In this document: positions 1 through 9,583 of the stretch, one piece after another
Layout of the letters: each line of letters opens with the position of its first letter
How positions within the stretch are numbered: the stretch's first letter is position 1
Assembly: GCF_040045035.1 (NCBI RefSeq)
Contig: NZ_JBDZDS010000003.1
Span: 248,001 to 312,000 of the forward strand
Source of the DNA: Pseudaminobacter sp040045035
GTDB taxonomy: Bacteria > Pseudomonadota > Alphaproteobacteria > Rhizobiales > Rhizobiaceae
Length of the DNA stretch: 64,000 nucleotides
Direction of reading: 5' to 3'
Position numbers and translations under genes: made by a program
The notes under the pieces: generated by a model
Seen by the model: only the letters and a program-made list of their open reading frames with translations
What the model was told of the DNA's origin: nothing
Database searches by the model: none

Positions 1-39
1 CCCAACGAGGGGCGTGCTATCTGGAAGGATAGGATCAAC

Positions 40-1215
40 ATGACCACACTGCCGAAACCGGACATACGTCCGGCGAATCCCAATTTTTCATCCGGCCCCT
101 GCACAAAGCGCCCCGGCTGGTCCCTCCAAGCTCTCGCAGACGCAGCCCTCGGCCGCTCCCACCGCGCCAAGATCGGCAAGACCAAGCTCCAGCAGGCCAT
201 CGACCTCACGCGTGAGGTTCTGCAGGTGCCGGCCGGCTATCGCATCGGCATCGTGCCTGCGTCCGACACCGGCGCAGTCGAAATGGCGCTTTGGTCGCTG
301 CTCGGCGCACGCGGCGTCGACATGGTCGCCTGGGAAAGTTTTGGCGCCGGCTGGGTGACCGACGTCGTCAAGCAACTCAAGCTGCCGGATGTCCGCACCT
401 TCGAAGCCCCCTATGGCGAGCTCGTCGACTTCTCCAAGGTCGATTTCGACCGCGACGTGGTGTTCACCTGGAACGGCACGACTTCCGGCGTGCGCGTGCC
501 GAACGCCGATTTCATTCCGGCCGACCGCCAGGGCCTGACGATCTGCGACGCGACCTCGGCCGCCTTCGCGCAGAGGCTGGACTTCGCCAAGCTCGACGTG
601 GTGACCTTCTCCTGGCAGAAGGTTCTGGGCGGCGAAGGCGCGCATGGCATGCTCATCCTGTCTCCCCGCGCCGTGGAGCGGCTCGAGACCTACAAGCCGG
701 CTTGGCCGCTGCCGAAAATCTTCCGCCTGACCAAGGGCGGCAAGCTGATTGAAGGCATCTTCAAGGGCGAGACCATCAACACGCCCTCCATGCTGGCGGT
801 GGAAGACTATCTCGACGCGCTTAATTGGGCGAAGTCGATCGGCGGCCTCGACGCCCTGGTTGCCCGCGCCGACCGCAACTTCGCGGTGCTCGACGCCTTT
901 GTCGAAAAGTCGCCCTGGCTCGCCAATCTGGCGACCGACCCGGCCACGCGCTCGAACACCTCGGTCTGCCTCACCATCGTCGACGGCCAAGTGACCGCGC
1001 TCGACGCCGAGGCACAGGCTACCTTTGCCAAGGGCATCGTCTCCGCCCTCGACAAGGAGGGCGTGGCCTATGACATCGGCGCCTATCGCGACGCGCCTTC
1101 GGGCCTGCGCATATGGGCCGGTGCAACCGTCGAGGCGTCCGACCTCGAGGAGCTGACGCACTGGCTCGACTGGGCGTTCAAGAACCAGAAGGCCGCGCTC
1201 GCAAACGCGGCCTAA
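40..1215 (+). CDS. serC: Phosphoserine aminotransferase
   Basis: PLP enzyme that transaminates 3-phosphohydroxypyruvate to O-phosphoserine in serine biosynthesis; it probably also serves pyridoxine synthesis. The 391-residue product starts with the NPNFSSGP segment seen in long alphaproteobacterial SerC proteins. The PLP lysine is expected to be Lys194 in SWQKVLGGEGAHG. The ATG follows a GGAAGGAT stretch about 10 bases upstream. serA lies 76 bp downstream on the same strand, so the two form a serine block. The family assignment is strong; the exact subfamily (the long archaeal-like form rather than the E. coli form) is inferred from length and the N-terminal motif. Confidence 0.95.
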   Translation: MTTLPKPDIRPANPNFSSGPCTKRPGWSLQALADAALGRSHRAKIGKTKLQQAIDLTREVLQVPAGYRIGIVPASDTGAVEMALWSLLGARGVDMVAWESFGAGWVTDVVKQLKLPDVRTFEAPYGELVDFSKVDFDRDVVFTWNGTTSGVRVPNADFIPADRQGLTICDATSAAFAQRLDFAKLDVVTFSWQKVLGGEGAHGMLILSPRAVERLETYKPAWPLPKIFRLTKGGKLIEGIFKGETINTPSMLAVEDYLDALNWAKSIGGLDALVARADRNFAVLDAFVEKSPWLANLATDPATRSNTSVCLTIVDGQVTALDAEAQATFAKGIVSALDKEGVAYDIGAYRDAPSGLRIWAGATVEASDLEELTHWLDWAFKNQKAALANAA

Positions 1216-1227
1216 GTTCAAGGCATG

Positions 1228-1253
1228 TGGCGACCGGGTTGGGACGGTCGCCA
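1228..1253 (+). terminator. Stem-loop between serC and serA
   Basis: Perfect 9-bp arms TGGCGACCG (1228-1236) and CGGTCGCCA (1245-1253) around an 8-base loop, followed by ATTTTC. It could act as a weak terminator or attenuator, or as a 3' end stabiliser for serC. The T-run is poor, so read-through into serA is plausible. Confidence 0.45.
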
Positions 1254-1291
1254 ATTTTCACCGATTTGAATTTCACCTGATGGAGGCCTTT

Positions 1292-2893
1292 ATGGCACCT
1301 CGCGTACTCGTATCCGACAAACTCTCCCCTACCGCCGTGCAGATCTTCAAGGATCGCGGCGTCGAGGTCGACTATCTGCCGGACCTCGGCAAGGACAAGG
1401 AAAAGCTCGCCGAAGTCATCGGCCAGTATGACGGCCTCGCCATCCGCTCGGCCACCAAGGTCACCGAGAAGCTGATCGCCGCAGCGACCAATCTCAAGGT
1501 CGTCGGCCGCGCCGGCATCGGCGTCGACAATGTCGACATTCCGGCCGCCAGCCGTCGCGGTATCATCGTGATGAACACGCCCTTCGGCAATTCGATCACG
1601 ACCGCCGAGCATGCGATTGCGCTGATGTTCGCGCTGGCCCGCCAGATCCCCGAAGCCAACGCCTCCACCCAGGCCGGCAAGTGGGAGAAGAACCGCTTCA
1701 TGGGTGTCGAGATCACGGGCAAGACGCTGGGCGTGATCGGTTGCGGCAACATCGGCTCCATCGTGGCCGCGCGCGGCGTGGGCCTGAAAATGCACGTCAT
1801 CGCCTTCGACCCCTTCCTGTCGGAGGACCGCGCCTCTGAACTCGGCGTCGAAAAGGTCGAACTGGACGACCTGTTCGCCCGCGCCGACTTCATCACGCTG
1901 CACACGCCGCTCACCGACAAGACGCGGCACATCATCAACGCCGACGCCATCGCCAAGATGAAAAACGGCGTGCGCATCATCAACTGCGCGCGCGGCGGCC
2001 TGGTCGTGGAGGCCGACCTGATTGCCGCGTTGAAGAGCGGCAAGGTGGCGGGCGCCGGCATCGACGTGTTCGAGGTCGAACCGGCCACGGACAGCCCGCT
2101 GTTCGGCATGGAGAACGTGGTCACCACGCCGCATCTCGGCGCCTCGACCACCGAGGCGCAAGAGAATGTGGCGCTGCAGATCGCCGAGCAGATGTCGGAC
2201 TACCTCATCAAGGGCGCGGTCTCCAACGCCATCAACATGCCGTCGATCACGGCCGAGGAAGCGCCGCGGCTGAAGCCGTTCGTCAAGCTTGCGGAAGTGC
2301 TCGGCGCCTTCGTCGGCCAGGTCACGGAAGACCCCATCAAGGAGGTCGAGATCCTGTTTGACGGCTCGACCGCCGGAATGAACACCAAGGCGCTGATCAG
2401 CGCCGCCCTTGCCGGCCTGATCCGCCCGCAGGTGGCCGACGTCAACATGGTGTCGGCGCCGATCATGGTGAAGGAGCGCGGCATCATCGTCGCCGAGGTC
2501 AAGCGCGACAAGTCGGGTGTGTTCGACGGCTACATCAAGCTGACGGTGAAGACCGAGAAGCTGACCCGCTCCATTGCCGGCACTTGCTTCTCCGACCACA
2601 AGCCGCGCTTCATCCAGATCAAGGGCATCAATCTCGACGCCGAGGTGGGCCAGCACATGCTCTACACCACCAATGCCGACGCGCCGGGCATCATCGGCCT
2701 GCTCGGCACGGTCTGCGGCGAGAATGGGGTCAACATCGCCAACTTCTCCCTCGGCCGCGACCGGCCGGGCGGCAACGCCATCGCGCTGCTCTATCTCGAC
2801 GCGCCCTTCCCGGAAGAAGTGCTGGCCAAGGTGCGCGCGCACAAGTCGATCGACTCGGCCAGGCCGCTGCATTTCGACGTCAACAGCAACTGA
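1292..2893 (+). CDS. serA: D-3-phosphoglycerate dehydrogenase
   Basis: Oxidises 3-phosphoglycerate to 3-phosphohydroxypyruvate, the committed step of serine synthesis, using NAD. I chose ATG 1292 because GGAGG (1282-1286) sits 5 bases before it; an in-frame ATG at 1280 overlaps that Shine-Dalgarno. The 533-residue protein has the Rossmann motif GCGNIG (about 150-155), catalytic Arg234 (NCARGG), Glu261 (DVFEVEP) and His281 (TPHLGAS). An intervening domain (about 320-450) and a C-terminal ACT domain follow, the latter starting around HMLYTTNADAPG. This is the long form expected to be allosterically controlled through ACT. It is downstream of serC and followed by a good terminator. Confidence 0.96.
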   Translation: MAPRVLVSDKLSPTAVQIFKDRGVEVDYLPDLGKDKEKLAEVIGQYDGLAIRSATKVTEKLIAAATNLKVVGRAGIGVDNVDIPAASRRGIIVMNTPFGNSITTAEHAIALMFALARQIPEANASTQAGKWEKNRFMGVEITGKTLGVIGCGNIGSIVAARGVGLKMHVIAFDPFLSEDRASELGVEKVELDDLFARADFITLHTPLTDKTRHIINADAIAKMKNGVRIINCARGGLVVEADLIAALKSGKVAGAGIDVFEVEPATDSPLFGMENVVTTPHLGASTTEAQENVALQIAEQMSDYLIKGAVSNAINMPSITAEEAPRLKPFVKLAEVLGAFVGQVTEDPIKEVEILFDGSTAGMNTKALISAALAGLIRPQVADVNMVSAPIMVKERGIIVAEVKRDKSGVFDGYIKLTVKTEKLTRSIAGTCFSDHKPRFIQIKGINLDAEVGQHMLYTTNADAPGIIGLLGTVCGENGVNIANFSLGRDRPGGNAIALLYLDAPFPEEVLAKVRAHKSIDSARPLHFDVNSN

Positions 2894-2919
2894 GGCGAAC
2901 CGACTTCGGCTAATGCGAA

Positions 2920-2946
2920 AGGCGCCGGGCAATCGGCGCCTTTTTT
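2920..2946 (+). terminator. Rho-independent terminator after serA
   Basis: GGCGCC (2921-2926) and GGCGCC (2935-2940) enclose a short loop and are followed immediately by TTTTTT. It lies 27 bp past the serA stop. Confidence 0.85.
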
Positions 2947-3048
2947 CTTGCTCAAAGGGCGCTTCTTGACGTGCCAGTGCCCTACACAAGTTAGCGTATC
3001 CGTTGGGCCGCGTTTCCTGCTAAGCTCACGCAGCTTCGGAGGCAGAGC

Positions 3049-3276
3049 ATGAAACTGATCGTCGACGTACGCTGGGACGCAGAAGCTTCAGTCTGGTATG
3101 CCGTTTCGAGAGACAAGACGGGATTGGCAACAGAAAGCGAAACCCTTGACGGGTTGCGGCAACGTATCCTGGCAGTTCTGCCGGGCCTGCTGGATTTGAA
3201 AGATCCATCCGAAGTCGAGGTGGAGTTGGTCGTACACGGAATTTCGACCGCAAACGGCCCCATAGCGGCAGAATAG
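3049..3276 (+). CDS. DUF1902 / HicB-like antitoxin
   Basis: A 75-residue protein beginning MKLIVDVRWD and containing WYAVSRD...GLATESETLDGL, the pattern of DUF1902 proteins related to the HicB partial RNase-H fold. Family members are usually the antitoxin encoded beside a HicA/YcfA-like mRNA interferase. GGAGG at 3038-3042 supports the start. The gene reads intact. A HicA-like reading frame follows 62 bp downstream but is frameshifted, so the antitoxin may be an orphan remnant. The family call is from pattern memory. Toxin neutralisation is inferred from context. Confidence 0.75.
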   Translation: MKLIVDVRWDAEASVWYAVSRDKTGLATESETLDGLRQRILAVLPGLLDLKDPSEVEVELVVHGISTANGPIAAE

Positions 3277-3338
3277 TTGCCGGTATCAAATGCACATCGT
3301 AGCTTGCGAGCCGGCAACTTGGACCGGTCGCGCAATCG

Positions 3339-3532
3339 ATGCAGAATTTTGCGAAGCCTCTGAAAAAGCTGCTGGTCGAAGCTGGTTGGGAACTGCTTCG
3401 CCAAGGCAGGGCGATCACGAGATTTGGCATCACCCCGGAACGGGCCAGCGTGTTACGATCGTTACGTTCCTGAAATCTCGACATCTGGCAAATGCCATTC
3501 TCAAGGATGCAGGCCTGCCGAAGGCGTTCTGA
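3339..3532 (+). pseudogene. HicA-like toxin, frameshifted
   Basis: Two frames together give a HicA/YcfA-type mRNA interferase. Frame one from ATG 3339 reads MQNFAKPLKKLLVEAGWELL then RQGR. The other frame continues GDHEIWHHPGTGQRVTIV and SRHLANAILKDAGLPKAF to the stop at 3532. Adding one G to the GGG run at 3409-3411 would join them into a 64-residue protein with the family's catalytic-type histidine (GDHEIW) and the usual C-terminal SRHTANAILKQAGL-like end. As given, the toxin is broken. Either the locus has decayed, leaving a harmless antitoxin, or the GGG run is a sequencing error. An alternative ATG at 3290 lies in the second frame but would give a non-homologous N-terminus. Confidence 0.75.
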
Positions 3533-3730
3533 TCGGCGCCATCTTCGATACGCTGTGCCCGGAGCCGCGTTGCGATGCATGGCCTGTTCAGGACAGACAA
3601 AGGTTGCAGCGCGACGAAATTGTTGTAGGTGCCACCCCAAAGAATGGTCGCGTTCCGGCTTTCTTGCCATTATAGAGGCCTGTCGTTCTATACGTTTGGG
3701 CCGCACGCGCGGCATGGAAGGGAAGAAGTC

Positions 3731-5029
<1,299 letters not shown>

Positions 5030-5042
5030 TTTTTGCCCACTC

Positions 5043-5065
5043 CCGGCCGGACAGGTTCCGGCCGG
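5043..5065 (+). other. GC-rich stem-loop after purA
   Basis: CCGGCCGGA (5043-5051) pairs with TCCGGCCGG (5057-5065) around a 5-base loop, between purA and the next gene. There is no T-run, so it may be a weak terminator or a processing or stability element. Confidence 0.35.
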
Positions 5066-5092
5066 AACCGAAACCTATAGGTCAACAAAAGC

Positions 5093-6748
5093 ATGGCAGA
5101 TTTCGTTGCGGTTCTGAGGAAGACGCTGGACGGGCTGACCGATCCGACGCCCGCTCTCAGGCAAAAAGTCTACGACAAGGCTCGCGCAACCATCAATGCG
5201 AAGCTGGCAGCGGTCAATCCGCCGCCGCCGCAGGCTGTGGTCGACCGCCAGAAGCGCGCGCTGGAAGACGCCATCGCGACGCTTGAGAAAGAATATGCGG
5301 ACCACGCCAGCCCGAAGGTCAGCAGCGACCCACTGCAGGAGCTGGAAAGCGTCTTCGCCTCGATAGAGCGTCAGAAGAGCGCGCCGCCCAAGCCGATTGA
5401 ACCCGTGCGCCCGCAACCGGCCCGGATGGAGCCCCCTGCCAGGCAAGAGCCTGCGCGGCCCGAGCCCGCGCGCAGGGAGGCTGCGCCTGTCGAATCCAGG
5501 CCCACGGCCGATGCCGCGCCAAAGCCCGGAATCGCAGCCAGGGCGGAGGCGACCAAGGCCGCTCCGGCACCCGCCATGGACGCGCGGCCCAAAACCACGC
5601 CATCGACTACGCCTCCCAGTTCGTCCGGGGATGCAGCCGCATCGGCCAAGGGCGGTTTCTATCCTCCTGCCGCCGATGACGATGACGATGATGATGACGT
5701 AATGGCAGTCGAGGCAGAGGGCGGGAGCGACAAGCGCCGGCTCATCGCCATCGCCTCTGCCGCGGTCGTCGGGCTGGCCGTCGTGGCGGGCGGCGGCTAC
5801 GCCATCTGGCACGGCAAGCAGACGGGAACGGAGCCCAGCCAGCAGGAGGCGGCAGCGCCAGCGCCGAAGCCGGCTGAACCCGCGCCGGCGGAACCCGCAC
5901 AAGCGGCCGGAACGCAGGTCGCGCCTGAAGCGGCGCAACCCAAGCAGGCGGCCAGCGACACCGGAACGGAGCAAAAGTTCACCCAGCGGCTGAATGCCGA
6001 TGGCAGCGAAGTCGACGCCGGCTCGGCCGGCGGCACGGCGGCGATCGGGGAAGGTACCTCCGTGGCTGCGGCCACCCAGCCGCCGCAGGACGCCGCGCCC
6101 GCCAATCCGGCCCAGCCCGCGGACGCAACAGCCGGCACGACGGCTCCCGCATCAAGCGGAGTTCCCGCCGCGCAGCCCGGCGTTGCAGTCGGCCAGCGCG
6201 CGATCTTCTACGAGGAGCGCACCAGCGTTGCCCAAGGCTCGGCCGAGCCCGGCAGCATCGTCTGGTCGATCGTGCAGGAATCGCCGGGCGGCGACCTGCC
6301 GCCGGAACCTGCAATCCGCGCCGAGGCGACCATCCCCGGCAAGGATCTGCAACTGCGCATGACGATCCGCCGCAATGCCGACCAGACCCTGCCGGCCAGC
6401 CACATCATCGAGGTGATCTTCCTGACGCCGGAAGGCTTTGAGGGCGGCGGCATCGAGAACGTGCTGCGCGTGTCGATGAAAGGCTCCGAGCAGGAACCCG
6501 GCAGCCCGCTGATCGGCATTCCGGCAAAGATCGCCGACGGCTTCTTCCTTATCGCGCTCACAGACGGCAAGCCGGAGTTGGAAGCCAACATGACGCTGCT
6601 GCGCAGCCAGAGCTGGATCGACGTGCCGATCATCTACAAATCCGGCCGCCGCGCCCTGTTCACTATGGAAAAGGGCATTCCCGGCCAGAAGGTGTTCGAC
6701 GAGGCGATCAAGGCCTGGCAGGCCGCCTCCGGCAACAGGAACGGCTGA
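5093..6748 (+). CDS. Uncharacterised single-pass membrane protein
   Basis: I do not recognise a named family. The 551-residue protein has an N-terminal helical region (1-70, Lys/Ala/Glu-rich) and a Pro/Ala/Arg/Glu-rich linker (about 97-185). A run of eight aspartates (195-202) is followed by one membrane segment (about 217-238, RRLIAIASAAVVGLAVVAGG). A second low-complexity Ala/Pro/Glu stretch (245-365) leads into a well-ordered C-terminal domain of about 180 residues with many alternating hydrophobic positions (RAIFYEERT to the end). The charge pattern suggests a cytoplasmic N-terminus and a periplasmic C-terminal domain. It may share transcription with purA; a strong terminator follows. Related proteins are probably restricted to rhizobia, but that is inference. 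Confidence 0.8.
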   Translation: MADFVAVLRKTLDGLTDPTPALRQKVYDKARATINAKLAAVNPPPPQAVVDRQKRALEDAIATLEKEYADHASPKVSSDPLQELESVFASIERQKSAPPKPIEPVRPQPARMEPPARQEPARPEPARREAAPVESRPTADAAPKPGIAARAEATKAAPAPAMDARPKTTPSTTPPSSSGDAAASAKGGFYPPAADDDDDDDDVMAVEAEGGSDKRRLIAIASAAVVGLAVVAGGGYAIWHGKQTGTEPSQQEAAAPAPKPAEPAPAEPAQAAGTQVAPEAAQPKQAASDTGTEQKFTQRLNADGSEVDAGSAGGTAAIGEGTSVAAATQPPQDAAPANPAQPADATAGTTAPASSGVPAAQPGVAVGQRAIFYEERTSVAQGSAEPGSIVWSIVQESPGGDLPPEPAIRAEATIPGKDLQLRMTIRRNADQTLPASHIIEVIFLTPEGFEGGGIENVLRVSMKGSEQEPGSPLIGIPAKIADGFFLIALTDGKPELEANMTLLRSQSWIDVPIIYKSGRRALFTMEKGIPGQKVFDEAIKAWQAASGNRNG

Positions 6749-6764
6749 TATCCCAGCAGCCGAA

Positions 6765-6795
6765 AAAAACGGCCCCGCACGGGGCCGTTTTTCTA
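6765..6795 (+). terminator. Terminator between convergent genes
   Basis: AAAACGGCCCC GCAC GGGGCCGTTTTTC, a near-perfect hairpin with A-tract and T-tract on opposite sides. It can stop transcription from the 5093 gene and from the convergent ABC-F gene. Confidence 0.85.
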
Positions 6796-6834
6796 TCCAG
6801 ATCGATCAGACGGCGCCTGCCCTTTTCGCTGAAG

Positions 6835-8649
6835 TTACCCCTCCAGTTCCTCGCGCAGCATTTCGAGTTCCAGCCATTCGTCTTCCATCGCGGCAAGCGA
6901 GGCGCGCTCCTTGTCGAGGGCGGCGATGGTTTTCTGGAAGCCCCTCGGGTCGCGCTCGTAGAAAGCCGGATCGGCGATGTGGTTTTCCAGCTCGGCGATG
7001 GAGGCCGACACGGCCGCCATCTTCGAGGGCAGGTTCTCCAGCGCGAACTTCTGCTTGAACGACAGCTTCTTCGCAGGTCCCTTCGGTGCCGACGGAGCGG
7101 CATCCGCGCGCGGCGCCTCGGCCGACTGCTTGCGGGCGTCACGGCGGTCGTTCAGCCGCGTGCCGCCGCGCTGGGCCAGCATGTCGGAATAGCCGCCGGC
7201 ATATTCCAGCCAGCGCCCGTCGCCTTCCGGCGCGATTACGCTGGTGACGGTGCGGTCGAGGAAGTCGCGGTCGTGGCTGACGAGGATGACGGTGCCGGGG
7301 AAGCCTGCGACCAGTTCCTGCAGCAATTCCAGCGTCTCCATGTCGAGGTCGTTGGTCGGCTCGTCGAGGACCAGAAGGTTCGCCGGCCGCGCCAGCACGC
7401 GCGCGAGCAAGAGCCGCGCCCGCTCGCCGCCGGAAAGCTCGCGCACCGGCGTGCGCGCCTGCTCGGGCTTGAACAAAAAGTCCTTCATGTAGGAGACGAC
7501 ATGGCGCTGCTCGCCATTGATGACGAGGTTTTCGCCGCGGCCGTCGGTCAGGTAATGCGCCAGTGTCTCCTGCGGGTCGACCGACTCGCGCTTCTGGTCG
7601 AGCGTAGCGATTTCCAGATTGGTGCCGAGCCGAACCGTGCCCGTGTCGGGCGCAAGCTCGCCGGTCAGCATCTTCAGCAGCGTCGTCTTGCCGGCGCCGT
7701 TCGGCCCCACAAGGCCGATGCGGTCGCCGCGCTGGATGCGCGTGGAAAAATCCCTGACCACGGTGAGGTCGCCGAAGCTCTTCGAGATATTCTTTGCCTC
7801 GATCACGAGCTTGCCGGATTCGGCCGCGTCGCTCGCCACCATGGTGGCCACGCCTTCCGCGCCCTTATGGCCACGGAAGCGCTGGCGCATGGTCTGCAGT
7901 TCGCCCAGCCGGCGCATGTTGCGCTTGCGGCGCGCGGTGACGCCATAGCGCAGCCAGTGCTCCTCACGCACGATCTGGCGGCCGAGCTTGTGCTGCTCGC
8001 GTTCTTCCTCCTCCAGGATCGTGTCGCGCCATTCCTCGAAATGCGCGAAGCCCTTCTCCAGCCGCTTCGTCTGGCCACGATCGAGCCAGACGGTGGCCTT
8101 GGACACGCGCTCCAGGAAACGACGGTCGTGCGAGATCACGATCAGCGCCGAGGAAGAACGGACGAGTTCGTCCTCCAGCCATTCGATGGTCTTCAGGTCG
8201 AGATGGTTGGTCGGCTCATCAAGCAGCAAAATGTCAGGCTCGGGCGCCATGACGCGAGCAAGTGCCGCGCGGCGCGCCTCGCCGCCGGAGAGGTCGTCGG
8301 GGCGCTCGTCGCCGGTCAGGCCGAGATGTTCGAGCAGATAGGTGGCGCGGTAGGGATCGTCTGCCGGTCCGAGGCCAGCCTCGACATAGGCGCGCACAGT
8401 GGCGAAGCCGTCCATGTCCGGCATCTGCGGCAGATAGCGGATGGTGGCCGATGGCTGGCGGAACACCTCGCCGTCCTGCGCCTCGACCATGCCGCCGGCG
8501 ATCTTCAGCAGCGTCGACTTGCCGGAGCCGTTGCGGCCGACCAGCGCAATGCGGTCGCCGGCAGAGGCCGAGAGGACTGCGCCGTCGAGCAGCGGCGTGC
8601 CGCCAAAGGTCAGTTTGATGCCGTCGAGATTGAGAAGCGGAGGCGCCAT
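6835..8649 (-). CDS. ABC-F family ATPase (Uup-like)
   Basis: A soluble tandem ATPase without membrane segments. First half: GRNGSGKST Walker A, LSGGEARRAALAR signature, LLLDEPTNHLD Walker B. Second half: GPNGAGKTT, LSGGERARLLLAR, LLVLDEPTNDLD. The interdomain linker is Arg/Glu-rich, and the C-terminus has a KLSFKQKFALE-started coiled coil typical of Uup. ABC-F proteins act on ribosomes or, for Uup, on DNA-related processes; they are not transporters. At 604 residues the length is usual. The start ATG (8649) lies 7 bp from the end of the next minus-strand gene, thiN, so both may be cotranscribed. Confidence 0.9.
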   Translation of the reverse strand: MAPPLLNLDGIKLTFGGTPLLDGAVLSASAGDRIALVGRNGSGKSTLLKIAGGMVEAQDGEVFRQPSATIRYLPQMPDMDGFATVRAYVEAGLGPADDPYRATYLLEHLGLTGDERPDDLSGGEARRAALARVMAPEPDILLLDEPTNHLDLKTIEWLEDELVRSSSALIVISHDRRFLERVSKATVWLDRGQTKRLEKGFAHFEEWRDTILEEEEREQHKLGRQIVREEHWLRYGVTARRKRNMRRLGELQTMRQRFRGHKGAEGVATMVASDAAESGKLVIEAKNISKSFGDLTVVRDFSTRIQRGDRIGLVGPNGAGKTTLLKMLTGELAPDTGTVRLGTNLEIATLDQKRESVDPQETLAHYLTDGRGENLVINGEQRHVVSYMKDFLFKPEQARTPVRELSGGERARLLLARVLARPANLLVLDEPTNDLDMETLELLQELVAGFPGTVILVSHDRDFLDRTVTSVIAPEGDGRWLEYAGGYSDMLAQRGGTRLNDRRDARKQSAEAPRADAAPSAPKGPAKKLSFKQKFALENLPSKMAAVSASIAELENHIADPAFYERDPRGFQKTIAALDKERASLAAMEDEWLELEMLREELEG

Positions 8650-8656
8650 GTCGAGT

Positions 8657-9301
8657 TCAATGTTCCGGAAGGGGATTGGGATGGGCGATGAGGAGCGCGC
8701 GGCCGCGTTCGAGCGAGATGCGCAAGCCTCCCCTCACCTCGTTGGAGAGCGTGAGCGACGAGCCGAAGGCCACCTCGACGTGGTCGAGCGGCCATTTGGC
8801 GCCCTCTTCGGTCAGGCCCGACAGTTCCGAAAAGCCCAGCACAGAAAACAGCGTGCCGTCGGCATAGTCGAAGCTGGCGGTGCCAGGCAGCAGCGGCTGT
8901 CCTTCCTGCGCGCCGCTTGTCAGAAATGTCGGCGTGCCGGCCTCGGCCAGCTTGAGCGCCAGCGCCAGATGCAGGAAGGCGTGGTCGGCGCGCGGGCCGC
9001 CGAAGGCACCGGCCAGCACCAGCGAGGTCGCGCCGCGCTCGAGCGCCGCCGAAATCGCCAGTTCGCCGTCGGTCTTGTCCTTGTCCGAAGAGAAGCTTTG
9101 GCGCTCGACGGCGGCATAGCGCTCGGAGAGCTCCTGCGGCGTGGAGTCGAAATCGCCGACCCAAAGCTCCGGCGTCACGCCCAGCGTCGCTGCATGGCGA
9201 ATGCCGGAATCCGCGGCGATCACGCGGCAGCCCGCAACCTGGGCGTCGAGGCGCGGCGTGCGGACGAGCTCGCCGCCAAGCAGGATGAGAAATCGGCTCA
9301 T
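8657..9301 (-). CDS. thiN: Thiamine diphosphokinase
   Basis: Transfers pyrophosphate from ATP to thiamine to make TPP. The 214-residue protein starts at MSRFLILLGGEL; an upstream frame extension to 9550 would run over the promoter and riboswitch region and is rejected. Visible signatures include VIAADSGIRHA, VGDFDST and DKDKTDGELA (acidic metal and substrate-binding residues), then GALGGRADH-like AFGGPRADHAF. It is divergent from the TPP-controlled thiBPQ importer, which gives a coherent salvage route: import thiamine, then phosphorylate it. Confidence 0.92.
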   Translation of the reverse strand: MSRFLILLGGELVRTPRLDAQVAGCRVIAADSGIRHAATLGVTPELWVGDFDSTPQELSERYAAVERQSFSSDKDKTDGELAISAALERGATSLVLAGAFGGPRADHAFLHLALALKLAEAGTPTFLTSGAQEGQPLLPGTASFDYADGTLFSVLGFSELSGLTEEGAKWPLDHVEVAFGSSLTLSNEVRGGLRISLERGRALLIAHPNPLPEH

Positions 9302-9418
9302 GGTGGCCCGCTCTATCACGCGCGCCCCTTGGAACGGAAGGCCGGGTTTCGCGTCTTTAGGGATGTGCGAGACATGTGGCTTGCGTAGCCATGAGCTTCG
9401 GCCTATGTCTCGTGACGC

Positions 9419-9526
9419 TCTAACGGGGTGCCGAACGCAATTTTTTCGCGATTCGGCTGAGAGGCAAGGGGGAAACCTGGCCAACCCGCTGAACCTGATC
9501 CGGTTTGTACCGGCGGAGGGATTAGA
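9419..9526 (+). ncRNA. TPP riboswitch (THI element)
   Basis: The conserved blocks are in order: ACGGGGTGCC (9423-9432), GGCTGAGA (9455-9462), CCTGATC (9494-9500), a GGTTTGTACC hairpin and GGAGGGA (9515-9521). The P1 stem is visible as TCTAA (9419-9423) with TTAGA (9522-9526). It lies 58 bases before the thiB start, so TPP should repress thiBPQ. With only short sequence between P1 and the Shine-Dalgarno, control of translation initiation is more likely than termination; that last point is inference. Confidence 0.95.
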
Positions 9527-9583
9527 TGCATCGGACGCCCGGCGCTTCAATTCCCTTTCAACTTTTGGATGAAGGAGGCGCCG

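Noticed and set aside
88..1254. Long minus-strand reading frame opposite serC (and similar ones opposite serA, purA, thiB, IspG, aglE and others)
   Set aside because: These are GC-driven shadows: Arg/Gly/His/Asp-rich translations with no family pattern, exactly opposite well-identified genes.
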